From NCBI GenBank assembly GCA_017938405.1, contig JAGBBP010000021.1, forward strand, positions 1-64,000: a stretch of 64,000 nt of DNA, in the 5' to 3' direction. Within the stretch, counting starts at the first letter, position 1. Each line of letters starts with the position of its first letter. The position numbers were made by a program, and so were the translations under genes. Positions 37,645-46,634 of this stretch are shown here, one piece after another. The notes under the pieces were generated by a model. It was given only the letters and a program-made list of their open reading frames with translations. It had not been told where the DNA came from and did not search any database. This DNA is from Lachnospiraceae bacterium (GTDB lineage Bacteria; Bacillota; Clostridia; Lachnospirales; Lachnospiraceae).

Positions 37645-38306
37645 TGATTATCAGCGAGAGATTGTCAGAGTATATCAAGGCGTTGGAATGTGATTTGCCG
37701 AAGTATCTGGATGACTTGGAACAAAAAGCATTGGCGGAGGAAGTGCCGATTATCAGAAAGGAAGCGCAGTCGTTGCTGCGTTTCCTTTTGTGCTTGTTAA
37801 AACCGGAAAAGATACTGGAAGTAGGCTGTGCAGTGGGCTTTTCGTCGGCTTTTATGAGTGAGTATATGCCGGAAAATTGTACCATTACCACCATTGAAAA
37901 AGTGGAAATGCGGATTAAGGAAGCAAAGAAAAATCTGGCAGCAATTCCGCGGGCGGAGCAGGTAACCCTTCTTTGCGGCGATGCCAACGAGGTGTTAAAG
38001 GAGCTGGCCGATAAAGGGCAAGCTTACCCGTTTATTTTTATGGATGCGGCAAAAGGGCAGTATATGAATTTTCTGCCCCATCTCATGAGGTTGTTGCCGG
38101 AGGGCGGGATTTTGATTACGGATAACGTATTACAGGAAGGAACTATTGTGGAGTCAAAGTATACGATTCCGCGACGGGAGCGGACCATTCACATGCGGAT
38201 GCGGGAATATGTGTATACTTTAAAGCATATGGAAGAGTTGGAGACGGTGGTGCTTCCGGTGGGAGACGGTGTGACGCTGAGTGTGAAGAAGAACGCTGAG
38301 AAGTAG
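37644..38306 (+). CDS. trmR: O-methyltransferase, TrmR/YrrM family
   Basis: 220 residues. SAM fold of the AdoMet-dependent O-methyltransferase 3 group: ILEVGCAVGFSSAFMSEYMP, TIEKVEMRIKEAK, FIFMDAAKGQY (metal/catalytic) and LITDNVLQEGTI. TrmR of B. subtilis methylates 5-hydroxyuridine at tRNA position 34 to mo5U. The following U32 peptidase-family gene is the likely hydroxylating partner (TrhP). Its ATG overlaps the stop of the mltG-like gene. Confidence 0.8.
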   Translation: MIISERLSEYIKALECDLPKYLDDLEQKALAEEVPIIRKEAQSLLRFLLCLLKPEKILEVGCAVGFSSAFMSEYMPENCTITTIEKVEMRIKEAKKNLAAIPRAEQVTLLCGDANEVLKELADKGQAYPFIFMDAAKGQYMNFLPHLMRLLPEGGILITDNVLQEGTIVESKYTIPRRERTIHMRMREYVYTLKHMEELETVVLPVGDGVTLSVKKNAEK

Positions 38307-38371
38307 CGGTCGGAGCGTAACAAGACGGAAGTGACAAGCGGGCAGGATAGAATCAGAAAGCAGGAGAAGAT

Positions 38372-39610
38372 ATGGATAACAGAAAGAAACCGGAGCTTTT
38401 GCTTCCGGCAGGAAGCCTGGAAGTATTAAAAATAGCGGTAAAATACGGTGCCGATGCGGTATATATCGGCGGTGAGATGTACGGTCTTCGTGCAAAGGCT
38501 CACAATTTTTCCAAGGAAGACATGATAGAAGGAATCGCCTATGCCCACGCCCATGGAGTAAAGGTGTATGTGACGGCAAATATTACTGCCCATAATCGTG
38601 ACTTGAAAGGAGTAGAGGAGTATTTTACGGAGCTTAAGGAAGTGGCACCGGATGCCCTGATTATTTCCGATCCGGGGGTATTCGAAATTGCAAGAGAAAT
38701 TTTGCCGGATACGGAGCTTCATATCAGTACCCAGGCCAATAATGTGAATTACCGGACCTACCGGTTCTGGCATCGCCAGGGGGCAAAGCGTGTGGTATCC
38801 GCAAGAGAACTTACCATGGAGGAACTTTCCGAGCTTCGCAAAAACATTCCGGAGGATTTGGAAATCGAGACATTTATTCACGGCGCTATGTGTATATCCT
38901 ATTCCGGCAGATGTTTACTCAGCAATTATTTTACGGGCCGGGATGCAAACTTAGGTGCCTGTACCCATCCGTGCCGTTGGAAGTATTACATTATGGAGGA
39001 AAGTCGTCCGGGTGAGTATCTTCCGGTATTTGAAAACGAACGGGGCACCTATATTTTTAATTCCAAAGATTTGTGCATGATTGAGCATATTCCGGAGCTT
39101 ATTGCTGCCGGTATTGACAGTTTTAAAATCGAGGGCCGCATGAAGACGGCACTGTATGTGGCTACAGTGGCGCGGACGTACCGTCAGGCCATTGACGATT
39201 TTTTTGAAAGCGAAGAGAAGTACAGAGAACGTCTGCCGTACTACAAAGAGGAAATTTCCAAGTGTACCTACCGCAGTTACACTACCGGCTTTTTCTTCGG
39301 GGCACCGGGAAGTGATGCCCAGGTGTATGAGAATAACGATTACAACAAGGAGTATACGTACCTCGGTTTTCCGGTAGAAGTGACGGAGGACGGTCGCCTT
39401 TTCATGGAGCAACGAAATAAGTTCTGTGTGGGCGATACCATAGAGGTGATGCATTTTAACGGCGCAAGTACCTTTGCAAAGGTACTTGCTATTACGGATA
39501 CGGAGGGGAATTCCATGGACAGTTGTCCGCATCCGCAACAGATGTTATATGTAACCTTGGATGGTAAGGCAGAGCCGCTCACTATCTTGCGAATAAATAA
39601 GGAGAGGTAA
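38372..39610 (+). CDS. U32 peptidase-family protein, TrhP-like
   Basis: 412 residues. LLLPAGSLEVLKIAVKYGAD and the U32 signature around EIETFIHGAMCISYSGRCLLSNY, GACTHPCRWKYY and SKDLCMIEHIPEL, with conserved cysteines that in E. coli relatives bind an Fe-S cluster. Members (YrrN/YrrO, TrhP, RlhA) hydroxylate RNA using prephenate. Beside trmR it should make ho5U34 for methylation. The name peptidase is historical. Confidence 0.8.
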   Translation: MDNRKKPELLLPAGSLEVLKIAVKYGADAVYIGGEMYGLRAKAHNFSKEDMIEGIAYAHAHGVKVYVTANITAHNRDLKGVEEYFTELKEVAPDALIISDPGVFEIAREILPDTELHISTQANNVNYRTYRFWHRQGAKRVVSARELTMEELSELRKNIPEDLEIETFIHGAMCISYSGRCLLSNYFTGRDANLGACTHPCRWKYYIMEESRPGEYLPVFENERGTYIFNSKDLCMIEHIPELIAAGIDSFKIEGRMKTALYVATVARTYRQAIDDFFESEEKYRERLPYYKEEISKCTYRSYTTGFFFGAPGSDAQVYENNDYNKEYTYLGFPVEVTEDGRLFMEQRNKFCVGDTIEVMHFNGASTFAKVLAITDTEGNSMDSCPHPQQMLYVTLDGKAEPLTILRINKER

Positions 39611-39611
39611 A

Positions 39612-39634
39612 GGCCGGACGATATTTTGTCCGGG
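39612..39634 (+). other. Short hairpin in the U32-sigK gap
   Basis: CCGGAC (39614-39619) and GTCCGG (39628-39633). Not followed by a T run. The 119-bp gap holds no other recognisable feature. Confidence 0.35.
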
Positions 39635-39729
39635 GGATGAAATTGAAAAGTTGAAAAGTTTCGGGGCGACAGGCACGGGTCATGTTTTCACGTCATAGGC
39701 TGTAAGTAAAGAACGGTCGGAGGCGTGGC

Positions 39730-40389
39730 GTGTTATCTTTTCCGCAACCGCTTGATGCAAAAGAAGAAGAAGTTCTGTTTACGGAATTTCGGGCAGGAAG
39801 CAGACAGGCGCGTAATCTGCTGATTGAGCATAATCTTCGCTTGGTGGCACATATTGTAAAAAAATATTCGCAACCGGAACGGGACAACGAAGACCTGTTA
39901 TCCATCGGGACGGTAGGTCTGATTAAGGCAGTGGATTCCTTTGATGAAGGAAAGGGAATCCGGCTTGGGACCTATGCGGCAAGATGTATTGAAAATGAAC
40001 TTTTGATGTTTTTCCGGGCGGGAAAAAAGACCGCAAAAGAGGTATATTTATACGACCCTATCGGAACGGACAAAGAAGGAAATGCCATCAGTTTGCTGGA
40101 AATTATTGAGGCAGAGGAAGAGGACTATACAGACCGTATGGAACGCAAGGAAAAGCTTGCGGTTTTGCCGGAGTTTTTGATCAAACATTTGGAAGAGCGG
40201 GAACGGGAGATTATCGCACTCCGATACGGATTGTACGGAGGAAAGGAACTTACGCAACGGGAAATTGCGGACCGCTTAAATATCAGCAGAAGTTATGTGT
40301 CGCGGATTGAGAAAAAAGCATTGCGGAAGTTGCGGGAAAGGTACGAACAGGATGAAACAGCCGTTATTTCAGAAACTAAAAGAATATGA
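39730..40389 (+). CDS. sigK: Sporulation sigma factor SigK
   Basis: 219 residues from a GTG behind GGAGG (39719-39723). LLIEHNLRLVAHIVKKYSQPE, DLLSIGTVGLIKAVDSFDEG, LGTYAARCIENELLMFFRAG and the region 4 motif GGKELTQREIADRLNISRSYVSRIE (in part) mark SigK/SigE-type mother-cell factors; FPQPLDAKEEE aligns with the mature N-terminus of SigK. There is no pro-sequence, as in some Clostridia, and the gene is not split by a skin element. It drives late mother-cell genes. Confidence 0.85.
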   Translation: MLSFPQPLDAKEEEVLFTEFRAGSRQARNLLIEHNLRLVAHIVKKYSQPERDNEDLLSIGTVGLIKAVDSFDEGKGIRLGTYAARCIENELLMFFRAGKKTAKEVYLYDPIGTDKEGNAISLLEIIEAEEEDYTDRMERKEKLAVLPEFLIKHLEEREREIIALRYGLYGGKELTQREIADRLNISRSYVSRIEKKALRKLRERYEQDETAVISETKRI

Positions 40390-41779
40390 TAAAACCATGC
40401 TTCCGATGCATATGCCGGGGCATAAACGAAACCTCGCGCTTTCCGGAACGGACGGTTATCTTGCTGCGCTTTGTGCAGACTGTGACATAACGGAAATTGC
40501 GGGGTTTGATAATTTGGCGGAGCCGGAGGGTATTTTACTATCCTTAAAAGAACGTGCCGCAAAGTTATGGAAGAGCGAGGCTGCCTATCCGTTGGTGAAC
40601 GGCAGTACCTGCGGGATTTTGGCGGCAATTTATGCGACGGTTCCCTATGGAGGCAGTGTGATTGTAGCACGAAATTGCCATAAATCCGTGTATAACGGAT
40701 TAGAGCTTGTCAATGCGAAGATGACCTATTTAATGCCGGCGTGGGATGAAACTCTCGGGTGCTACGGAGAAATATCACCGGAGACGGTAGAAAAGGCATT
40801 GGAAGAAGTAGTAGATGTGAAACTTGTGATTGTGACCAGTCCTACTTACGAAGGTGTTTTGAGCGATATTGAAGGAATTTGTGAAGCGGCCCATGCAAAA
40901 GGAGTACCGGTGTTGGTAGACTCTGCCCATGGAGCCCATTTGGGATTCGGTGCATTTCCGAAGAGTGCGGTGGCATGTGGGGCAGATATTGTAGTACAGA
41001 GCCTGCATAAGACATTGCCGTGTCTGACCCAAACTGCATTGTTGCACTGTACAGGTAATCTGGTTTCGGACGAAAAGATACAGGCTGCTATCAACATGTT
41101 CCAGACAAGCAGTCCTTCTTATCTTTTACTGGCGTCTATAGATGGTTGTATCGGGCTGTTGGAGACCAGGGGAGAGGAATTATTTGCCGGATGGGAGAAG
41201 GCATTGAATGTTTTTTATAAGCGCACAGAGGGCTTGAAACACCTATCCGTCGGGTTCCCGGCAGAAGAGGGAGCGTATGTGGTACAAGAACCGGGTAAAA
41301 TAGTGATTTCCGCTGCCGGGACAAATCTAAACGGTGCGATGTTAATGGAAAAACTTCGTAAAGAGTATCACATTGAGCTTGAGATGGCAGCGGAGCAGTA
41401 TGCCATTGCCATGACCGGTATGGGAGATACGGAAGATACGTTACTTCGTTTGGCGGAAGCATTGACAGAGATTGATGCAACGTGTGGGGTTGCCCCGGCG
41501 AAAAAGTTGAAATGTCCGGCATTGCCGGTAACAAAAAAGACAATCGGAGAGGCAATGTGTGCCGAGGTGGAGGAAGTACCGCTGGAAGGTGCGGCAGGCC
41601 GGGTGGCGGCAGAACATCTGTGGGCATATCCGCCGGGGATTCCGGTTGTGGTGGCGGGAGAAGCGGTTACGGAAGAATTGGTAGAATTTCTGACGGAGAA
41701 GCAGACGATGGGAGTGGAATTACACCGAAAGAGCGGAGTTTGTAAAGGTGAATTGTTACTTCGTGTAGTTAAGGAGTAA
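40352..41779 (+). CDS. Orn/Lys/Arg decarboxylase-family PLP enzyme
   Basis: 475 residues. LPMHMPGHKRN, DSAHGAHLGFG and QSLHKTLPCLTQTALLH (the PLP Lys in the SxHK motif) put it in the fold I decarboxylase family that includes YaaO/SpeA-like arginine decarboxylases. The C-terminal domain (from about residue 380) is shortened relative to the inducible enzymes, as in Bacillus YaaO. Likely substrates are arginine or lysine, for polyamine synthesis; not proven. Its ATG at 40352 lies 38 bases inside sigK. Confidence 0.8.
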   Translation: MKQPLFQKLKEYDKTMLPMHMPGHKRNLALSGTDGYLAALCADCDITEIAGFDNLAEPEGILLSLKERAAKLWKSEAAYPLVNGSTCGILAAIYATVPYGGSVIVARNCHKSVYNGLELVNAKMTYLMPAWDETLGCYGEISPETVEKALEEVVDVKLVIVTSPTYEGVLSDIEGICEAAHAKGVPVLVDSAHGAHLGFGAFPKSAVACGADIVVQSLHKTLPCLTQTALLHCTGNLVSDEKIQAAINMFQTSSPSYLLLASIDGCIGLLETRGEELFAGWEKALNVFYKRTEGLKHLSVGFPAEEGAYVVQEPGKIVISAAGTNLNGAMLMEKLRKEYHIELEMAAEQYAIAMTGMGDTEDTLLRLAEALTEIDATCGVAPAKKLKCPALPVTKKTIGEAMCAEVEEVPLEGAAGRVAAEHLWAYPPGIPVVVAGEAVTEELVEFLTEKQTMGVELHRKSGVCKGELLLRVVKE

Positions 41780-41815
41780 ATCCAAAGAAAAATGTAAGTT
41801 CCCAAAACATAGCGG

Positions 41816-41845
41816 TTGACAAACTCTGTGGATTTGGACTATAAT
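41816..41845 (+). promoter_or_regulatory. Promoter of the SCIFF operon
   Basis: TTGACA (41816-41821), 18 nt, TATAAT (41840-41845): both boxes are perfect consensus. Confidence 0.85.
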
Positions 41846-41886
41846 AAATGCAATAATGTAGATTATACATAAAGGAGTACAAAATA

Positions 41887-42162
41887 ATGAGCAGAATCAA
41901 TACACTGAATACCAGAGACTTATCTATCAGCCTTACCGATGGCGGATGCGGCGAGTGCCAGACTTCCTGCCAGTCTGCATGTAAGACTTCTTGTGGCGTG
42001 GCAAATCAGCCGTGTGAGAATACCGGTAGCCGTATTAAGACTTTAAATACCCGTAGCCTTAGCGCAAGCCTTGTTGACGGTGGCTGCGGTGAGTGTCAGA
42101 CTTCCTGCCAGTCTGCATGTAAGACCTCTTGCGGTGTTGCAAATCAGCCGTGTGAGCGTTAA
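41887..42162 (+). CDS. Tandem SCIFF ranthipeptide precursor (two copies in one chain)
   Basis: 91 residues, twice the usual SCIFF length (about 46). Copy 1 (1-44) and copy 2 (48-91) each have a leader-like INTLNTRDL or IKTLNTRSL segment and the core GGCGECQTSCQSACKTSC followed by GVANQPCE. There are 6 cysteines per copy, 12 in all. The cores are identical as protein but differ at several synonymous third positions in DNA, so the duplication is not very recent and both copies appear to be under selection. The radical-SAM maturase that makes the non-alpha thioether bridges follows. AAGGAG precedes ATG 41887. Confidence 0.93.
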   Translation: MSRINTLNTRDLSISLTDGGCGECQTSCQSACKTSCGVANQPCENTGSRIKTLNTRSLSASLVDGGCGECQTSCQSACKTSCGVANQPCER

Positions 42163-42185
42163 TGAAGCAAATGTAAAGAATGTGT

Positions 42186-42225
42186 ACCGCCGGATTTCGG
42201 TAAAGAGATCCGGCGGTTTGTTCTG
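42186..42225 (+). terminator. Leaky terminator between SCIFF and its maturase
   Basis: ACCGCCGGAT (42186-42195) and ATCCGGCGGT (42208-42217), a 10-bp perfect stem followed by TTGTTCT. It could let most transcripts stop after the peptide gene and a few run on into the maturase. Confidence 0.7.
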
Positions 42226-42270
42226 TTATGGCAGAAAGAACCGCATAGCGGTGATATAAAGGAGAAAACT

Positions 42271-43641
42271 ATGATACATCAGTACAAAATGAACGGTTAT
42301 AATATTGTCATAGACGTATTTAGCGGTTCTATCCATGTGGTGGATGAGGTGGCGTACGATATTATTGCGTTATATGAGACCACACCGGCCGAGCAGATTG
42401 TGGCGCAGATGGTAGAAAAGTACAAAGAACAGAATCTGACTGCGGAGGAAGTAAGTTCCTGTCTGCGTGATATAGAGGCTTTGGCAGCATCCGGACAGCT
42501 CTTTTCCAAGGATATTTACGGAGATAAGGCAGGGGTGTTGAAAAACAGAAGCAATGTCATTAAGGCACTTTGTCTGCATGTGGCACATACCTGTAATTTA
42601 AACTGTAATTATTGTTTTGCGGCACAGGGTAAGTATCAGGGAGAACGTGCGCTTATGTCCTTTGAAGTCGGCAAACAGGCACTGGATTTCCTGATTGCGA
42701 ATTCCGGTACCCGGACGAATCTGGAAGTGGATTTCTTCGGCGGAGAGCCGCTGATGAACTGGGATGTGGTAAAGGAACTGGTGGCTTATGCCAGAACCCA
42801 AGAGCCGATACATAATAAGAAGTTCCGTTTTACCCTCACCACTAACGGTGTACTGGTGGATGACGATGTCATTGAATTTGCCAATAAGGAAATGCACAAT
42901 GTGGTACTGAGTCTGGACGGACGTAAGGAAGTTCATGATCGTCTGCGTAAGAACTATGAAGGCAAGGGAAGTTACGATACCATTGTGCCGAAGTTTCAGA
43001 AGTTTGTGGAAAGCCGTGGCGGAAAGAATTATTACATGCGCGGAACCTTTACCCATAACAATGTAGACTTTACCGAGGATTTGTTCCATATGGCGGACCT
43101 TGGTTTTACGGAGCTCAGTATGGAGCCGGTGGTGTGTGCACCGACGGACCCGTACGCTTTGACGGAGGAAGATTTACCGAAGCTCTTTGAACAGTATGAG
43201 ATTTTGGCAAAGGAAATGATTAAGCGTGAAAAGGAAGGAAGAGGCTTTACCTTCTACCATTATATGATTGATTTGTCCCATGGACCGTGTATTTACAAAC
43301 GTATTTCCGGTTGCGGTTCGGGAACGGAATATCTGGCGGTAACCCCGTGGGGTGACTTATATCCGTGCCATCAGTTTGTAGGGGACGAGGCATATCTCAT
43401 GGGAAATGTATGGGACGGTGTAACGAATACTACCATGCAGGAAAAGTTCCGGGGATGTAATGCCTACTCCAGACCGGAATGTAACGATTGCTGGGCAAAG
43501 CTTTACTGTTCCGGCGGTTGCGCGGCAAATGCTTACCATGCCACCGGAGATATTACCGGCGTGTACGAGTACGGCTGCAAGTTGTTCCGGAAACGCATGG
43601 AGTGTGCCATTATGATTAAGGCTGCGGAAGCGGATATGTAA
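42271..43641 (+). CDS. SCIFF maturase (radical SAM/SPASM, CteB-type)
   Basis: 456 residues. The N-terminal ~90 residues are the RiPP recognition part; radical SAM CxxxCxxC in HTCNLNCNYCF; the SPASM region has CGSGTEYLAV, PCHQF, CNAYSRPECNDCWAKLYC and GGCAANAYH with the auxiliary cluster cysteines, and a late C in YGCKLF. CteB and Tte1186 install thioether links between Cys sulfur and the beta- or gamma-carbon of acceptor residues in SCIFF. It is encoded next to the tandem precursor and should modify both copies. Confidence 0.95.
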   Translation: MIHQYKMNGYNIVIDVFSGSIHVVDEVAYDIIALYETTPAEQIVAQMVEKYKEQNLTAEEVSSCLRDIEALAASGQLFSKDIYGDKAGVLKNRSNVIKALCLHVAHTCNLNCNYCFAAQGKYQGERALMSFEVGKQALDFLIANSGTRTNLEVDFFGGEPLMNWDVVKELVAYARTQEPIHNKKFRFTLTTNGVLVDDDVIEFANKEMHNVVLSLDGRKEVHDRLRKNYEGKGSYDTIVPKFQKFVESRGGKNYYMRGTFTHNNVDFTEDLFHMADLGFTELSMEPVVCAPTDPYALTEEDLPKLFEQYEILAKEMIKREKEGRGFTFYHYMIDLSHGPCIYKRISGCGSGTEYLAVTPWGDLYPCHQFVGDEAYLMGNVWDGVTNTTMQEKFRGCNAYSRPECNDCWAKLYCSGGCAANAYHATGDITGVYEYGCKLFRKRMECAIMIKAAEADM

Positions 43642-43692
43642 CGAAATCGGCATTGCATACAAAGTATTCCGAAGGTCGTAGAAGAAGATAAT

Positions 43693-43740
43693 AAAAGCAG
43701 GTACCAAAGGTTGCAAGGATGCTTTGGATACCTGCTTTTT
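43693..43740. terminator. Bidirectional terminator between maturase and AI-2E transporter
   Basis: AAAAGCAGGTA (43693-43703) and TACCTGCTTTT (43729-43739) with inner CAAAG/CTTTG pairs; T runs on both strands serve the two converging genes. Confidence 0.85.
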
Positions 43741-43764
43741 GCTGTTCAAAGATTGAGTTGCAGA

Positions 43765-45240
43765 TTAGTTGTTTTCTTTACCGGAATCTACAGAATCTGT
43801 TTCGTTTGTTTTCTTTTGCTTGTTTTTGCCTTTTTTTGTACGGGCCGATTTACCGGTCTGATGTCCCGGTTTTGTTTGCAATTCCAGTTCCGCTTCGTGC
43901 ACGGTTTGAGAAAAGGTGGTGTCTTCCGGAGCAATCACCTTGAAGGCCTTTGTGTAGGTTTCCGGTGTACCGGAAAGTGATGAAGTAGCCGAAGTACAGT
44001 AGTGCAGTTCTCCTGCGGTTTCGTCAATGGAGGTTAAATTGATATAGTTCACATGCTCCGGCGGAAGCCCTTTCTTTTTCAAACGATAGTGGATGAAACA
44101 GCGGAACAAATAACTGATTACCGCAAAGGTAGGTACTCCGAGAAACATGCCCATAAAACCGAAGAAGCCGCCGCCGATGGTGATGGATACAACTACCATT
44201 AAAGGAGAAATGCCGGTGGAATCTCCGAGAATTTTCGGACCTAAAATATTGCCGTCAAACTGCTGTAAACAGATAATAAATATTATAAAAATAATCATCG
44301 GTTTTAAGTTGGTCGGGTCTGCCAAAAGAATCAGAATGGCAGAAGGAATCGCACCGATAAACGGACCGAAGAACGGTATGATGTTGGTAACACCGACAAT
44401 AACACTGACAAGCAATGTATAAGGCATTTTTAATATACTGAGACCGATAAAACATATGAGACCGATAATCAGGGAATCCAAAAGCTTTCCGGAAATGAAT
44501 CCGCTAAAGATTTTGTTACAACGGGATGCCATTTTAAGTACGGTATTGCCGGTTTCCGGCTTAAATACTACGTAGGCAAAACGCTTGGCTTTTGCGGTAT
44601 ATTTTCTCTTACTGGATAAAATGTAGATGGAAACAATGAGTCCCACCACTACATCGAGAACAATATTAAAAATACCGATAATACGGAAGGTAAGACCGGA
44701 TAAAATACCGGATAGGCTGGTAAGCAGGGAGGTGCTGAGCCAGTCACCGATGGAGTCTAACATCTTATTCAGGGTGGTAGATAAATTGTCATAAAGAGCC
44801 GGATTCTCCTTTAAAAATTCCAATTCGGCAAACCAGGTGGTGATGGTTGTAACGTAGCCCTGGAAGTTAGAAACAAAGTTCATGATGTTTTGGTACAATT
44901 CCGGTAAAATCAGGGAGATTAAAAAATATACAAAGAAGAGGAAAATTGCCATGGAAAGAAAAACGGAAATCCATAGAGCAAGCCCCTGTGCCTTCTTTGA
45001 GGTAAGCTTCATTCGCAAAAACAACTTGGTCAAAAGCGTGTCCGAAAAGTTTACGATGGGATTAATTAAATAAGCAATGATGGCACCGATAATGACCGGT
45101 TGCAAAACGTTGGTAAGTTTTCCGAAAAATGCTTTTAATTCCGTGGCACGGAACAATAGAAAAAAGATAATAAGACAGACCGAAACCGTGCATACGGTAG
45201 TAATCGCCCAACGCAGATGATTTGAGTATTTTTCCTTCAT
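43765..45240 (-). CDS. AI-2E family transporter-like membrane protein
   Basis: 491 residues with about eight membrane helices, of the PerM/YtvI/TqsA family (AI-2E transporter domain): ALVQPVIIGAIIAYL-like VLQPVIIGAIIAYLINPIV, FFGPFIGAIPSAILIL, GNILGPKILGDSTGISPL and FFGFMGMFLGVPTFAV. Function in the family ranges from signal export to Na/H transport, so the name is loose. The last ~100 residues are a charged, Lys/Glu-rich tail with no known domain. ATG 45240 follows GGGAGG. Confidence 0.85.
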   Translation of the reverse strand: MKEKYSNHLRWAITTVCTVSVCLIIFFLLFRATELKAFFGKLTNVLQPVIIGAIIAYLINPIVNFSDTLLTKLFLRMKLTSKKAQGLALWISVFLSMAIFLFFVYFLISLILPELYQNIMNFVSNFQGYVTTITTWFAELEFLKENPALYDNLSTTLNKMLDSIGDWLSTSLLTSLSGILSGLTFRIIGIFNIVLDVVVGLIVSIYILSSKRKYTAKAKRFAYVVFKPETGNTVLKMASRCNKIFSGFISGKLLDSLIIGLICFIGLSILKMPYTLLVSVIVGVTNIIPFFGPFIGAIPSAILILLADPTNLKPMIIFIIFIICLQQFDGNILGPKILGDSTGISPLMVVVSITIGGGFFGFMGMFLGVPTFAVISYLFRCFIHYRLKKKGLPPEHVNYINLTSIDETAGELHYCTSATSSLSGTPETYTKAFKVIAPEDTTFSQTVHEAELELQTKPGHQTGKSARTKKGKNKQKKTNETDSVDSGKENN

Positions 45241-45276
45241 ACGAGACCTCCCCAAAAATAAACCTTCTTATAATTT

Positions 45277-45305
45277 AGTATAGCACGAATCTATTGTTTT
45301 CGCAA
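45277..45305 (-). promoter_or_regulatory. Promoter of the AI-2E family gene
   Basis: On the minus strand TTGCGA (45300-45305), 17 nt, TATACT (45277-45282). Back-to-back with the promoter at 45339-45367. Confidence 0.65.
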
Positions 45306-45338
45306 TCATATGAAAATTACTTTTTTTATCAGAGAGAC

Positions 45339-45367
45339 TTGCAGTAAAAAAGATAATATTGTATGAT
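45339..45367 (+). promoter_or_regulatory. Promoter of the unknown membrane protein gene
   Basis: TTGCAG (45339-45344), 17 nt, TATGAT (45362-45367), about 47 bp before the gene. Confidence 0.65.
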
Positions 45368-45413
45368 TTTATATGGAGAAGAAATACTTTCGTACAAAAG
45401 AGAGGGGAAGTAT

Positions 45414-46598
45414 ATGTTTCGTAAGATCTGGAATACACTGCGGGAGGGGGATTCCCGTACAAAACTTTTTTTGATTTCCGTACTGGGATTGCTTTTGGGA
45501 ACCATGGTAATGTTTGTTGTTTCCCTGGCAACAAAGAAATGGTTGCCGGCCTTGGCGGCAGTAGCACTTCTGATTATTTTGCTGGCGGTGACAAAGAATA
45601 CGGTATTGGTAGTAAAAAGCGGAAAAAGCAGAGAAAAGACAAAAAAGCAGCCACAGAAAGGTTCTTCGAAAGAAAAGCAGTTGAAGCGAGGGACGGAGCC
45701 GCTTAATCTTGCTGATGTGGAGGAATGGGAAGAACAGCAGGAAGAGGAAGCGGAAGGAAAGAAAAAAAGCAAGAAAGAAAAGAAGAAAGAAGAGCAGGAA
45801 GCGAAAGAACGTCTGGAAAGAGAGCAGGAGGACGAAGAGGAGTTTGGAGATAATGCCATGGTTTCCATGACGGAGGAAAAGTTAAAACGTTTGTTGCTTC
45901 GTTATAAGGTAAAGCAGGAGCATGTGCCGGTAGTAATCGATTTGTGTATTCCGGAGCGGGTACGTCAGGCTCCGGGGTTTGCCTGGGTGGATGACGGCAA
46001 GTTAAAGATTCTTTTGATTGAACGGAAGACCCGGATGTTGGAACGTCCGCTGTCCCGGCTGCAGGTAATGGAAGTAGAGCGTGGAATTGCGGTAAAGGCT
46101 TCCGGAGAATATGTGGAGCTGCGGGATACGGATTTGATGAAAAAGGTATTTACGCCGTATCTGCCCCGCTATCAGAAAAAAGAAATCGGCGGGCGGACGG
46201 TGCTTTTAAAGAACTTATATGTGTTGGATGAGGATATCAAATTTACCTCCACGTCGGTAAACGAATTGAAGAAACTGTTTTCCTTCCGCATCGAGATTGC
46301 GGACCGGAGACTGCAGGATATGGATTTGAGTCCGTACTATAAAAAGGTATTTGTGGATTCTTTTTTGTGGAGGGACGGGATTTTGTCTTTGCAGGAGTTT
46401 AAAGCGGAAGTGGAAGGTGTCATTGACAGTCTGGCGGACCCGGCAGTTCCTTACGGGGAGTTTGAACTTACCGTTTCCGCACTGGTAAATTCCGGCCTTT
46501 TGCCATCCGAATACCGGAACTATGCCAATGCAAAGCGGGAGGAAAAGGAAAACGGCGTTACGGAGAAGAAAGGGAAAGGAAAGAAAAAAAGAAAGTAA
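45414..46598 (+). CDS. Membrane protein of unknown function with charged linker
   Basis: 394 residues. Two membrane helices (about 20-45 and 47-65), then a very charged linker of about 100 residues rich in K and E (partly coiled coil), then a folded domain (about 155-370) with no motif I recognise, containing IDLCIPERVRQAPGFAWVDD, RPLSRLQVMEVERG and VSALVNSGLLPSEYRNY, and a K-rich tail. It is cytoplasmic after the helices by the positive-inside rule. GAGGGGA precedes ATG 45414. The gene 36 bp downstream is mgsA. Confidence 0.6.
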   Translation: MFRKIWNTLREGDSRTKLFLISVLGLLLGTMVMFVVSLATKKWLPALAAVALLIILLAVTKNTVLVVKSGKSREKTKKQPQKGSSKEKQLKRGTEPLNLADVEEWEEQQEEEAEGKKKSKKEKKKEEQEAKERLEREQEDEEEFGDNAMVSMTEEKLKRLLLRYKVKQEHVPVVIDLCIPERVRQAPGFAWVDDGKLKILLIERKTRMLERPLSRLQVMEVERGIAVKASGEYVELRDTDLMKKVFTPYLPRYQKKEIGGRTVLLKNLYVLDEDIKFTSTSVNELKKLFSFRIEIADRRLQDMDLSPYYKKVFVDSFLWRDGILSLQEFKAEVEGVIDSLADPAVPYGEFELTVSALVNSGLLPSEYRNYANAKREEKENGVTEKKGKGKKKRK

Positions 46599-46634
46599 AT
46601 TCAAAAATGAAACGGATATAAAAGGAGAACAAGT

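Noticed and set aside
41887..42162. Direct repeats as a CRISPR array
   Set aside because: Only two units, both coding, and explained by the duplicated SCIFF peptide. No CRISPR-like spacing elsewhere in the window.
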